A stretch of 64,000 nucleotides of DNA from Paraspadella gotoi (GCA_051294375.1 JBJCIZ010000042.1:1-64000); one strand, 5' to 3'. Shown: positions 30,322 through 41,917, counted from the stretch's first letter. Numbers and translations are program-made. The notes: generated by a model not told the origin, from the sequence alone.

Positions 30322-30713
30322 ATTATAGGAATATCTAACAATTCCAAAAGATGGAATAAAATGGAATCGCATGGAACCATTTGTTCACAGAGGAATGAAA
30401 CCCGGAAACAGAGGAAAGGATTAAGGAAGAGGATTCCGGAAGAGGAAGAAGATTCTGGAATAACTTTGAATGGGATTTTGGAAGCCAAATCCAGAAAAGG
30501 AACAATAGTTTCTGGAAGAGGAAAAGAAGGTTCCAGAAGAGGAAGAGGAGGATTCCGGAAGAGGAATCTGGCTTCGTCTACTTGCCCATTATAAATAGCC
30601 TCTGTTTCTGCTTTGATTCACTGTCTGAAAATTGACACTGTCTTCTGTCTATTTTCCTGAGAATAAATTCCACTTTGGTTTCATGCTGAAATCCCTGTCT
30701 ATTTACTTAAATG
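30322..30713 (+). repeat. 3' LTR
   Basis: 392 bp. Compared with the 5' LTR it has one extra A near 30,331 and T for C near 30,511. TATAAAT is at 30,590-30,596 and AATAAA at 30,662-30,667. Confidence 0.9.
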
Positions 30714-30718
30714 ATAAT

Positions 30719-31334
30719 ATGAGTAGACCTCTTTATCAAAAAGAGGTGAAAACAGTTAGAGACAACCTCTCTTGGAAGTAATTGTATGCAATAAATAACT
30801 TTATGCTGTTGAAAAAAATATTTTTATTCAGTCCTAGGGAGGTCATATTAAATGGTGACAATTTTACAAGCGCCGGTAGAAATACGCTGTCATTTGCAAA
30901 CCAGTGGTTTTTTTATTGATTTTAAAAATTAGTTGAGTAGAAAATACTAAAACCATTTATGTGTTAAAATTTTATATTGATCAGTTAAGATATGCCTTGA
31001 CAATGAGTGGAGAAAGTTGGCTTTTCATATCGGGTTTCATTTTCCAACTCGCTGTTTTTAAATACATTTTTTTTCCGAAATTTTAGCACTTTTTTAAACA
31101 AAGTATTTATTAAAATATTAACAATATTAACATCCTCAGAAAGCCCTTAAAAATATGAAGAGAATGATATACTTACGAAAACTCTAACATAAAAAGTAAG
31201 CTGCCCAGCCTTAGTTCAATGAAGTGTGTCAAAAGTGAATTATTTAAAATTTTAAATCTTTTTTCAAAATATATAACCTGTTTAAATTATTATAACGTAA
31301 AATAGTATTATTTATATAAGTATCATGAAAGAAC
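30719..31334. other. Intronic AT-rich DNA
   Basis: No gene or repeat recognised, apart from a short stretch (GACAATTTTACAAGCGCCGG, about 30,857-30,876) that recurs in reverse near 34,760-34,785. Confidence 0.45.
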
Positions 31335-31488
31335 AACGAGAACGTCCGAGAAAAAGATAAAGCCTCCATCCTCGATTATGCCGCACAACTCCTCGTAAAG
31401 GCCTTGGAACCCTACATGCACGGCATAACCTGCTGGAACGCCAACAATTTCTCAAGCTAGGCAGAGAAATCGAATACAGGGCACATTT
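31335..31488 (+). pseudogene. Gag relic of the same retrotransposon family
   Basis: Translates as NENVREKDKASILDYAAQLL then KALEPYMHGIT, and after a frame change LLERQQFLKLGREIEY. This aligns with the capsid region of the intact element (VREKDRASIPDYVAQML, EALEPYVPGIT). About 150 bases only, with no LTR nearby: a fragment left by an older insertion just 620 bases downstream of the young one. Confidence 0.75.
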
Positions 31489-32371
31489 TTAGACACATTT
31501 TAGATACATTTTTTCCGCAACAAATGGTCATAGAAACTTCGGAAAACCACCATTCGATTCGAAATAAAATTCTCTTTCGAATGATGTGCTTTATAAATAA
31601 CTTATTTAAAGATTTCGCTTGACCCAGCGGCGTCAAAGTTCCACATGCGTCAGATTCATTGATTTACGTATATTTTAAAAAGTTAAAGGGATCTTATCTT
31701 ATCTTATCTTATCTTATCTTATCTCATTATTAGATCAACCAAAAATCAATAACCACACTAGATCTCTCTCAACGACTTCTTCTATTTGGTTTTTTCTTTG
31801 TCTTCTCTATACTTTGGAACCATAAAAACAAAAAAAAGTTGACCGGAATAAAACTCACAAGAGCGATCAAATGATAGAGTACTATTGCCTTTTTGGCGGT
31901 GTTTGAACCTAAGAATTTATAGGAACTTTTAAGATAAAATCGATTTTAATTAATATTTTTCATAATTTTAGTACAAATTTTTAAATAGTATCATAATTAT
32001 AATTATTAATAATATTTGTTTTATCATTATTATTAATATTATTAATAATAACTTTATTATTATACTGATTAAATTTAATTAAACTTACTTATTTACCTAT
32101 TTATTAGTAATTTTTTTTGTTATTTGGCTTAACCATAACCCTATCTCATATTAAACATGGCAAGTAAGTTTACTTTTCTTAACTTTGAAGTTTTATTTAA
32201 TAATACTTAGTAATAAAGGTTAATAAGTAATAAATATAAAACATAACAAAGACATTTTTGTTTCTTATTTATAGAATAATTTTTTTTATAAAAATTCTTT
32301 TTTAAATAAATTCTTGGAACAAATAAATCTAAATTCAGGTAAAATACTATTTATTACCTTGCATTAAATAT
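31489..32371. repeat. Intronic DNA with (TTATC)n
   Basis: (ATCTT)n microsatellite at 31,691-31,724. The rest is AT-rich without a recognised gene. Confidence 0.6.
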
Positions 32372-32983
32372 TAAGGCGTAGTGAAAGTTACATACAAAAA
32401 TTATAAATGTCAATTATGAACAACATACTATCAGTAAATATTAATTTGTAAAAAAAATTTATTTTATGTTCTTCAATTTTCGCAGTAGGCTATATTTATA
32501 TATAGTACTATCCTTATAAAATTGAAAAATTTCAACATAGGCTTTTCTTAATTTTGATTGCAGATTTGAATTCCTCGTCAAAAGTTGATAAAAGAAAATA
32601 TAAGTCATTTTTGAAAATTCTTTCATTAAGTGGGTTAAAAATTTAAAAAACTATATTTGATATATAAAAAGTTAATTTTCAGCTTAAAATATAGCTTTTT
32701 CTAATTTTTGACCCACTTAATGAAGGAATTTTTTAAAAAGAGTTATATTTCTTTTTATCAACTTTTTATGACGAATCCAAATCTGCAAAAAAATCTTAGA
32801 AAAAAATGTTTTGAAATTTTAACATTTATTGGATTAGTATTAGTATAAATATGGCCTACTGCGTAAATTGTAAAATTTATTATAATTTTTTTTATTACAT
32901 AAATGTTTATTAGTATAATGTTGTTCGTTCCTCACTTTTAGAATTTTAATTAAAGTAAAATTTAGAAATTTTACTACGCCTTA
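32372..32983. mobile_element. Foldback MITE with 8-bp target duplication (copy 1)
   Basis: 612 bp, bounded by TTAAATAT on both sides (32,364-32,371 and 32,984-32,991). Terminal inverted repeats start TAAGGCGTAGT. The interior folds on itself about 32,660: GACCCACTTAATGAAGGAAT on the right arm mirrors TTCATTAAGTGGGTTAAAAA on the left. No coding capacity. The 8-bp duplication suggests mobilisation by a hAT or P-type transposase. Confidence 0.85.
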
Positions 32984-34572
32984 TTAAATATGTATCTGAA
33001 TTGATTTAATATGTCCTGGTCTTTTGCTGTTTTTATCGCTTTTTTAGCTATTTTAGTGAGAATCTTTATTGTGCAAATCATTCAAATTATATTATTACTT
33101 AAGAAAAGGTTTTGCAGAATCTAAGGATAATATATTGTAAAAACTTATTTTAAATACTATTTTCACTTCACCAATAATTTATTTATCCAAAACATTTATT
33201 CATGATTTGATACTTATTTAATATTTACGTCATTTTAAAATCTTTGCTTTAAATTAAAAACAGCTATATAAAAATAGAATATGAGAAAGAGTTTAAAATA
33301 ATTCTATAACAATTTATTTTTAACAGTGGACATTAAGCTGGATCGACTAGCGAATTAAGCTCTACCTCTCGAATTTTCCTATACTTTATTAAGCGTAGAT
33401 TCTGAAAATTATCAAAAAAATTTCATGAAATTAAAAATCAAGCGCCTTTTTTCATAATATACATTCTTTGTATAAGCGCGAACTCGGAGTTGAGAATCCG
33501 GTGCTCCGATCGGATGATTCTGGCGGAATGAATTCTCCTTCCTCCACGAGATCCGATCGACCAATCAGAGCGCAGTATCTCGCGTCATGAATTTTCTCTT
33601 TAATTGACCGGCGATCAAGCGAAAGTCTTTGGTTGAAGGCTTTGTAATTTTTAATTTAGATATTAATTATTTGATATTTTTTAACACAATAAAAAAAATT
33701 AAACATAAAAATATTATTAATCTCATAAAAATATTTTAATTATTACTTTCTCTCTACAAATACAATCTCTTGTTTTTTCAAAATTTTACCTCGTTTTTAT
33801 TGCTACAGATAACTAACTATTTTCAAGAAGATAAACATTGCATATTGAAGGATCTATTAATTATTTTTTTAATTTCTCATAAGAATTTAAACCATTTTGT
33901 TAAGGACGTTCTAATGGTAAAAAAAAATCACCTAAACTATAGAAACACTTGAACCTTCGGCCATTCATTCTTTCTCTATCTCTCTTTATTTCTCTCTCTC
34001 TATCGCTTTCTCACTGTCTACATCAATATTAAATCAATTTAATCAATATCAAGGTCACGAGGTCAGTTCCTTCGATTTTGGCTTTTCATCAATTACCATT
34101 GCTCATTATTTGAAATATAATATTAAATTCTTCCCCCTTGAATAAGTCATATCTTTCTAAAAACAAATCAAATAAGTTTTGATTTGCCTAGATCATGACA
34201 TTCCCAGCAGCCCCCGATGGCATGCAGGTAAGTTGGCGAAGCAGCAATGATGACTTCGTCATGGCAATAGAGGTTATATCCCATGAGGTTATAAAATCAG
34301 TACAGCCAATATAAAATTATCCTATTATTCAATAAATAAGCTATCTTGCCCCTGACTTTGCCATAGTCAGTCCAAAGCCACCATGTCGTCTATATTACTA
34401 GCTCCTGTAATAACTGACAATCTATTTAGCATAATATATTAATAGAGGATTGAGTATTCACTATAGTTATATTAAATAAGGTAAAACAAAAGAAATAAAA
34501 CGGGAGAAAGTTACAAATTGTTACTCGGCCAAAATCACGACTGAAGAATTACAAGCGATCGAAAACCAAAAA
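32984..34572. other. Intronic DNA, no gene supported
   Basis: 33,478-33,620 is a more GC-rich island with CCAATCAGAGCGC and CGATCGG motifs, like an LTR or promoter, but without a gene. About 34,270-34,420 resembles part of the 323-bp tandem unit at 12.3 kb in reverse orientation. A CT-rich stretch lies near 33,970-34,015. Confidence 0.45.
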
Positions 34573-34638
34573 GCGAATGACTTGCCTCCGGCACCAATGG
34601 CTGCTGATGAACGGTTGGTGGATTTTAGTACACCATAT
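34573..34638 (-). repeat. Fragment of the TRIM-like LTR
   Basis: GACTTGCCTCCGGCACCAAT through GATGAACGGTTGGTGG to ACACCATATTG is the outer 60 bases of the LTR at 14,356-14,591. Confidence 0.7.
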
Positions 34639-35086
34639 TGTTTACAATTCGGCGAAGGCCAACGTTCGGTTATTTGTAAACTACAAGACCGAGATTTTGT
34701 AATAATACTTTAATATTCTGACAAAATCTTCATGGGTTTGCAATTCACAGCGTTTTTCTACCGGCGCTTGTAAAATTGTCACCATGTACATATTAAAACC
34801 TATTTAACGGCCAAAAAATATATTTGACAATGAAATTAAGTTTAAATGTTAGAGAGAGACGGAAAAATAGCTTGGCGAGGCTTAGTATTTCACACAATCC
34901 TTTGTCGTGTAATTTTCTTAATACTGTGGACGCAACAATACTTCATTATTTCATTATTTTAAACAATCCTTAATTATTTAATTCATTCATTCCTTCATAA
35001 TTATTATTTTATTCATTTCATTCCTTTTTCGCATCTTCTTTCATTCTTCCAATGGTTTATTCCCTCATTCTCTCCGTTCCCTCCAG
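34639..35086. other. Distal intron 2
   Basis: AT-rich; ends in a pyrimidine-rich stretch (CTCTCCGTTCCCTCCAG), a good acceptor before 35,087. Confidence 0.55.
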
Positions 35087-35256
35087 AGACTCCGCAGGCT
35101 TCCTCATCACCGACACTGAAGAACCGTTGGAGATCTTCAAGACCTGGACGGTCCGCTTCATGACGACGACGACGAGGACGACGACGAAGACTACGAAAAG
35201 TCCCGACGGCAAAATCTCAAGCGGACGACAAATTCAGTCCGTCGGACAAGAAAGCG
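35087..35256 (+). CDS. Exon 3 of the Thr-rich secreted/lumenal protein gene
   Basis: Acceptor CCCTCCAG at 35,086; the AG left from exon 2 plus the first A gives an Arg codon, and the frame then reads DSAGFLITDTEEPLEIFKTW followed by TVRFM and a Thr/Arg/Lys run. The donor GCG|GTGAGG at 35,256/35,257 leaves one base. If it is not spliced, the frame runs on to a stop at 35,319-35,321. A competing Asp-rich frame through the repeat is also open but has a stop near the exon start. The agreement of phase across two junctions 21 and 6 kb long is the main support; the repeat-like end is less certain. Confidence 0.5.
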
Positions 35257-35395
35257 GTGAGGAAGGGCGGTCGGTCGGTCAGTCTATCCGTCTTTTAAAC
35301 GAGTTCAGTCATATTTTATAAATACTCATCACTCAGATATAATTTTAATTAAAAACGTTACGTACCTTACTATTTTTATCTATCTTTTTGTGGAT

Positions 35396-35965
35396 TAAGG
35401 CGTAGCGAAAGTTGCAGATAAAAATTCGAATAGTTGTTGAATAGTTGTTCATGAACAGTCTTGTACTAAACATCATTGATATATAAAAATTAAAAAAAAT
35501 TTCTCAATATTCGCATACGCCCATATTTATACATAGTACTCACTATAGAAAATGTCAAAATTTTAAAATAATTTTTTTTAGTTTTGAAAGCAGATTCGAA
35601 TTCCTCATAAAAAGTTGATAAAAGAAAATATAAGTCTTAATCAAAAATTATTTCATTAAGTTTTAATTTAATTTTAGGTTAATTATAATAGTTTTTTAGG
35701 ATTTTGACCTACTTAATGAAATAATTTTCTAAAAATAGTTATATTTCCTTATATCAACTTTTCGTGAGGAATTCGAATATGCTTTTAAAAATAAAAAAAA
35801 AACATTTTAAAATTTCGACATTTTCAATGGTATAAATATGGGCGTATGCAAAAATTGACAAATACACTTTTTTTTTATTTAAAAATGTTCACAGGTACAG
35901 GCCTGTTCGTGATCTACTATTCGAATTTCGATTCCACTTGATTTTTATATTTTTGCGATGCTTTA
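35396..35965. mobile_element. Foldback MITE with 8-bp target duplication (copy 2)
   Basis: 570 bp, flanked by TTGTGGAT on both sides (35,388-35,395 and 35,966-35,973). Starts TAAGGCGTAGCG and shares its interior with copy 1 at 32.4 kb, including the foldback centre near 35,690. Sequence differs more than the termini, so the copies are not recent twins. Confidence 0.85.
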
Positions 35966-35984
35966 TTGTGGATATGTCTATAAT

Positions 35985-36460
35985 CTATAATCTATAATTC
36001 ACTTTGTCGGTCCGTCGGTCCGCCCCTCAATATGGTCGGGCACTAATTTATATCATGTCAGAACATCGAATTATGATAAATTATGCAAAAAAAATGTCCG
36101 TCCGTCCGTCCGTCTGTCTGTCCCACCTTAGCAAAAAACACCAATTACTCGTGATTGGATGGATGGATTTGAATGAAATTTTGTGTGTGGGTAGGGAAGT
36201 GTGTGATTGAGCTGGATATAAAGTTTCGATGGAATCGTCCAAGTGGAAATAAGTTTAAATGGAAAAAACAAAAAAATATAATTCACTATTTGAACACCAA
36301 TTGCTTATGAGTGGATGAGGCGATTGACCTGGAATTTTGTATGTGAGTAGGAAAGTGTGTGATTGAACAGGAAACCAAGTTTCGATAGAATCGTTTGAGT
36401 GGAAGTTAGTTTAAATGGAAAAAAACAAAAAACCTGTTTCACTAATTGATTATAATTATC
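35985..36460 (-). mobile_element. Helentron-like repeat, partial
   Basis: Has CACTTTGTCGGTCCGTCGG, ATCGAATTATGATAAATTAT, a (GTCC)n microsatellite (36,097-36,122) and two internal units with TTTCGATGGAATCGTCCAAG and AAGTTTCGATAGAATCG. The terminal hairpin is not recognisable at the left edge, and the unit is cut by the repeat at 36,464. Confidence 0.55.
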
Positions 36461-36463
36461 GAG

Positions 36464-37070
36464 CCTTGACCGGCGAAGCCGGGTCAGGCTCTATAATGTT
36501 TTAGGGTTGCTTCTTTGTGACGTAGTCGTCGTCGTCGTCGTCGTCCTCGTCGTCCGTCACGCTGTTTTGTTATATAAAACTACTACGCTTTTATAGGTTT
36601 GGCTGTGACTTACCGTTTTTTTTAAATAAAAATTATTATGAATTATGATAAAGTTTTACAAAAGTGTGCAATCATAGTAAGTTAAAAAATTTAGATATGG
36701 CTTCTCATTTTGAAATAGCTTTGATATTTTCTTATTACATTTGGAATTAAGTATTTTTTGTTTAAATTTCCACTTCATTATGATTTACTGAAATATGCAA
36801 ATGAGATTATAGTACTCATTATAATATCCAAATTAGTATATAGAAATGCTTTAATCTAATTTACATATTGCAGTATATAATATTGAAGATGAAATTCAAA
36901 AAAATTTTTTAAATTTCTAATAAAAATGGGAACTCAAAGGATTTTTTTAATGAGAAGCTATATCTTAATTTTAATACAAATAAAAATAAAATCTTTTACA
37001 AGCTGCGATTGGAAAAAATTGGAAAAATTTCCAATTGTAAACCATTGTAACATTTTTTGCCTTCTTTTAT
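36464..37070 (+). repeat. 600-bp dispersed repeat with opening hairpin (second copy)
   Basis: Nearly identical to 8861-9470, including the CCGGCGAAGCCGG core and the (GTC)n tract. Both copies directly follow a Helentron-like unit but in opposite orientations relative to it, so the two repeats moved independently. Confidence 0.7.
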
Positions 37071-37900
37071 TTCTTTAAATTATATATATATTTTTTCGTT
37101 TAAATTCACAAAAATTCACAAAAATTCACAAAATTTCACAAAAATTCTCGCTAATTCTCGCAAATTCTTTGAATTATTGAACGTCCTGCTTGTCAAACTT
37201 TAAATAATAATAACATTATATTAAATTGACTTTCTTCTCGGATTTTTTACTCCTGCCGTTTCTCCTCTCCTTTTGTTTTTGCTCTGGTCAGCTGTTCTCT
37301 ACTGCCGGCTGGCTGTCGGCCGGGCCTGGCTGTAAAAAAAAAAAATTTAAACAGATAAATAAAAACGAATTGGAAAAAGTAAAATATAAAACTTGAAATA
37401 AAAATAAATAAATTTGTAAATAACAACGAATTAAAACTAAATAAAAACGAATTAAAACTAAATAAAAACGAATTAAAACTAAATAAATTTGGAAATAAAA
37501 ACGAACAAAAATCTCTATAAAAACAAATTAAAACGAAATAAATTTGGAACATTCCGCCACGCCATCAAACAATTTTTATTTTTAATCTCTAATTTTAAAT
37601 TTATTACTTCTTAAATTTTTGATCTAGAACAGTTATCGAAAAAATCCAAAAAATGCATGAATTTTGAATTAAAAAAGGCCTAAAATATTTTTCTAAATCA
37701 AAAAATGAATGGAATTTTGAATTTCAAAAAGCCTAAAAAATATTTTTTAAGTCAAATTGTTAGTCCTCTAGGATTTCTTTTTGTGCTTTCCCTCTTCTTA
37801 ATGATATATTGTAAAATTCAATGAAAAAAAAGAATAAAAGAAATAAAAGCCCCATACCACTAAGGATCTAATTAATTCATGAAAAAATAAAAGAACAAAG
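37071..37900. repeat. AT-rich DNA with 21-bp minisatellite
   Basis: AAATAAAAACGAATTAAAACT and variants repeat at about 37,420-37,530; an AATTCACAAA-type repeat lies near 37,105-37,165. A more GC-rich spot at 37,250-37,335 has no clear frame. Confidence 0.55.
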
Positions 37901-39613
37901 CCAGACCACTAATGTTTCGTTTAGTGTCCCACTATGAAAAAGAGTCCCTGTTTTCACTCAATGACGATTCTTGCCTCTTCAGCTGAAGGTGAGCTCGACC
38001 TGTCCTCGAAAGCTCCCGCTATACAAGTCGTGCATGCTGAGACAACGAGGGTCTCGCAGGCAGTTGTTGTTGTTGTTGTTCGTGGCTTGTAGATTGCTCT
38101 CCCTCTCCTCTCCTGCTCATAGCCGTCGGAAAGATCTGGGCGTTTGATGCTCGACACAAGTCCAACCTGTATTCATCTTGGAGTACCCAGTCAACATCAA
38201 CGTCAACAAGGAAGAATCATCCTCCTCCTCTTCTTCCTCTCCAGCTGGCGACTCACCAGGGGAACACGACAACATCAAGAGGTGGACACCTTTCCTCAAG
38301 CTCAATAGCATCCGTGTACATCTATAACACCCCAAACTTTGTAGTGTTATTGAATATGCCGATGAGTAGGGCGGTCGGTGCCGGCCACCACACCTTCAAA
38401 TCTTGATCCCCGTCTCTTCTCCACCACGACGACTAACTCTCCCAACACTCATTGTCCCTCCTTCTGAGAATGGACTCCATCCATCCACTAAAGTTCGATA
38501 AGGGGTCCCACTCAGCCTTCCAACGAAATCCATTACTACCCTCTCCCGCGCCACCTCCTCAGCGGCCGACCTCACCATCAACAGTGTGACGCACCATCTG
38601 TCCCTTCTTCTGCAGCACCAACAGTAGGATCAACCGGTAGACCTTTTTCCCAGCCCCCACTATGGGCCCAACACTTTAGTGAGCTCCACACACTGGTACG
38701 TACGTGTTTCCTTGGACTCTTCCAGTGCGCGCCATAGTCCACAGTTAGCTCCAGCTTGGAACAACAATTACCTCTGCCCTGGGTATATTGTTTCATCAAT
38801 GTTTGATATGATTGGCAATGTGGCCAATCGTGCCCCAAGGAATTGGCGTCAAAACGGGTGGATCCGTGTCCGACGCTAAACGCATGAGTAGATGAAGAGA
38901 AGACAGAAGAACTTCTAGTGCCCAGCACTACTCCACTCTCCTCCTTTCTCACTTGTGTCCATAAGGGCAAAATGCCATCCGTGGAAAGTCATTTGCACCC
39001 CGGGTGCATTGGTGGGCTGTCCGTCGTAAATTCCAGACGGTGAACGATAGACATCATCACGTCTCCACGTCAACATTCACGCCCCCATGTGAATTAGCAC
39101 CACGTCAACAGTGCTGACCGGAAATACCAATTTTGTTAGATCATGGCCCTCTGGGTACGCCTTCTACTGTCGGCCGAATAATTTCGCATCCAGCATCGTC
39201 AAGAGCTTATCAAAAAGAATTTGCCAGCTGGACATGGGGGCGCCCTGTACAAGAGCAAAAAAACGAATCCAAGGCCCCGGCCTCTTAGACCTTCTCTGAC
39301 GAAGTGGGACACGTCTAGTATCACGAACAGATTTCTAATGAAAAAAGTATTCAAGAAGTCGGCCGTATTCGGTCACCCGTCAATATGTCTGAAGTTGCAC
39401 GGTTGAAGTCGCGCATTAGTTGAATGTCACGCGCCCACGAATTTGCTGATCAACCACAGGGAGCGAATCCTCAACTCCACTTGTCCAGTGAAGGAATCCC
39501 CGAACCCCATAAGTCCAACGTCAAACTCAAGTGTTTGGACTTAGTCCATGTTTATGGACGAATATTATTTGAGATTTTAATTAGATTTATTTCTGTTTTT
39601 CTTCGTCTTGATT
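37901..39613. other. GC-richer coding-like island, strand and gene unresolved
   Basis: Open frames occur on both strands: minus 38,157-37,954, 38,335-38,117, 38,581-38,396 and 38,970-38,578; plus 38,679-38,879, 39,111-39,299 and 39,221-39,406. Several have balanced amino-acid composition unlike the surrounding AT-rich DNA, with good GT/AG borders on either strand (for example a GTGAGT donor read on the minus strand near 38,256). No domain is recognised in any frame. It may be a terminal exon of the plus-strand gene, an unrelated minus-strand gene, or a decayed retroelement. It ends at an N gap. Confidence 0.4.
38123..38406 (+). CDS. Candidate exon 4 (terminal) of the Thr-rich protein gene
   Basis: Preceded by a long pyrimidine tract (CTCTCCCTCTCCTCTCCTGC) and CATAG at 38,118-38,122. 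Joined to the single base left from exon 3, the frame reads AVGKIWAFDARHKSNLYSSW and stays open to TGA at 38,404-38,406. Two other frames in the same DNA and two on the opposite strand are also open, so this is only a phase-consistent possibility. Confidence 0.25.
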
Positions 39614-39713
39614 NNNNNNNNNNNNNNNNNNNNNNNNNNNNNNNNNNNNNNNNNNNNNNNNNNNNNNNNNNNNNNNNNNNNNNNNNNNNNNNNNNNNNNN
39701 NNNNNNNNNNNNN
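39614..39713. other. Assembly gap (100 N)
   Basis: Exactly 100 Ns, a conventional unknown-length gap. It forms the left edge of duplicated block 1. Confidence 0.99.
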
Positions 39714-41339
39714 TATATGTAATCTACATATGTGGAGTAAAACTTTAATTTTTATTTTTTTAGTTTTGGATACATTTTACTTCAGTTTTTCATTCTTACA
39801 AATTTTTTTCATCGCTCAAACGTTTCTTGTTTTACACGTTTCCTCTTCTAATCGAGATAGACATATATTAATTAAAATAATTGTGATACTAATATTAGGA
39901 TTTATTTTTTAGTATAAAGGCCTCAATTCGGACTTTACAATCCTTCCAAATGGAGAATGCACCCCACAATATGCACTTTATGGATATAATGAAGGTACTG
40001 AACATTCACAGAGATATTCATGAGTATAAAATATTAAGACAAGTATTCAAATTAAAATATTGAAATATGCTTATATTTTCTTTATAATATTAAAAAATAT
40101 ATATTTCAAATTATTTAATTTTTTTACATAACATAATTATTATTTTTAATTTAATCACAGCTTTAACCAAGACCATAGTAATAGCTTGTGATTCCATCTT
40201 ACCCCTTGAGCCCTCGTTCCCAATCCTTAACTCCACTTAATTTTATTAAAATCCACCATAGTGAGTGGACGCAACAATTTTTACATTAAGAATGATTTTA
40301 TTTTTCAACAAGTTAAACGAAACAGCTTCAGATGAGAACTTTCTTTTGAGCAGTGTTTAATCACGACTTAATATTAACTCAGCCAAACACCAAAAGATAA
40401 TAGTAGAGAATAGTAACTTTATTACTAAGTATTCATATCCAACAGTCCATTGAAATATGAGTAGCTGCTGCAGAGAAAAGAGTAACAGCAGCAGCAGAGC
40501 AGAGACGCAGCTTCTGCTCAAAGCTCCAAAAAACCATATTCAAGTAAAATTAGAACATTCATTTTAATACCTGATGGTCTCAGAGGATTATTGAGTATTG
40601 ATGATACCGTTACTGTTAGTATCATTTTTGATATTAATAAAAAAAAAACCAAAATAGTTATTATTAACCAATGAGAGACAAGATATTCAAATCAAATTTA
40701 AGCATGATTTGAGCCTTCAAAAATAAAATGCCAGGGCTCAATTCAGACAAAAATTATTTATAAACCCTTTAACACTAAGTCTATAACAATAGGTATTTAC
40801 AAGGTCAAGGGTGATCGTGAGAGAGAGAGAGAGAGAGAAAACGATCGAGGGCCAGTTTGACCGAGGTTGCGAGTTGTAGTTGTTCGCCCACAGGGGGTTC
40901 AGTGAGAGACCTAACTCGACCCGCTTTTATACATTACAAACATTTTAAGTATTTTGCTCACATCAGTTTCAAACTTGAGTTGTATATTCGTTTTAAGAGG
41001 CATGGAATTAATGCTTAATAATTTTAAATATGCTTTTTTTTAACATTTTGCCTTTTAAGATTTTAAATACATTGATTACGATCGTTTTGTTTTTAGAAAA
41101 TTGAAGCGGTCCATGGTCTTTTCATTTTATTATGATGAAAGTAAAGATTTCGACAGTTCGGTAAAAAAAATGAAGCAAATTCTTATTTAGTTAGACGTTA
41201 GGGTTAAGATAGAGCGAATCTATGTCAATGGAGTGGGTCAGAAGATTTGGGAACCTTCCTAACGAAACTACATAATGAAATTTCTGAGAAAACTTTCAAT
41301 GGACCAATATTTTTTTAAATGGCTAAAAGCATTAGCATT

Positions 41340-41385
41340 TTTTAGCATTAGCATTAGCATTAGCATTTTTTAGCATTAGCATTTT
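41340..41385. repeat. (AGCATT)n tract
   Basis: TTAGCA/AGCATT hexamers with T-run interruptions; the same tract is at 57,080-57,140. Confidence 0.8.
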
Positions 41386-41576
41386 TCAATATTTATTTTT
41401 AGATAAAAAAGAAAATTTTTTTCAAAAAATTTGTATTTTTAAAAGTAGAATCAAATAGCAAACAATGTCTGACCTGCCCACGATAATTAAACTGTAATTA
41501 ATTAAATAAATAAGGAAATGAAAAAAATAAATAAATAAATTACAAATAATTTTTTAATTATTATTATTTTTTAAAC

Positions 41577-41917
41577 ATGCATCATTTTCTTAACTCGCAT
41601 CATTTTTTAAATTTGCATTATTTTTTTAACTTGCTTCATTTTTTCAACTTGCTTCATTTTTTCAACTTGCATTTTTTTTTCAACTCGCATCATTTTTTCC
41701 ACTCGCATTATTTTTTTAACTCACATCATTTTTTCAACTTGAATCATTTTTCAACTTGCATGATTCTTTCAACTTGAATCATTCTTTCAACTTGCATCAT
41801 TCTTTTAACTGTGATCATTCTTTCATCCTGCATCAATCTTTCAACTTGAATCATTTTTTCAATATGCATGATTTTTTAACTTGCATCATTTTTTCAAAGT
41901 GTATCATTTTTTCACTT
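41577..41917. repeat. Minisatellite, about 16-18-bp unit (TTTTTTCAACTTGCATCA)
   Basis: About twenty degenerate units. The same array is at 57,328-57,665, and the reverse complement is at 48,058-48,600, each inside a Helentron-like repeat. Confidence 0.8.

Larger units (their letters stand above)
22707..30718 (+). mobile_element. Nearly intact Ty3/Gypsy-type LTR retrotransposon with target duplication
   Basis: Structure: 5-bp target duplication ATAAT (22,707-22,711 and 30,714-30,718), 5' LTR 22,712-23,102, primer-binding site at 23,103, gag-protease-start of RT in one frame (to 26,866), RT-RNase H-OTU-like domain (26,742-28,736), integrase (28,737-30,062), polypurine tract (30,305-30,318) and 3' LTR 30,322-30,713. 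The two LTRs differ by one transition and one single-base indel, so the insertion is very young. The domain order PR-RT-RH-IN and the short integrase with a GPY/F-like motif fit Ty3/Gypsy. No envelope gene follows integrase: only 259 bases separate its stop from the 3' LTR. Two reading-frame breaks in pol are noted under the genes. Confidence 0.93.
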
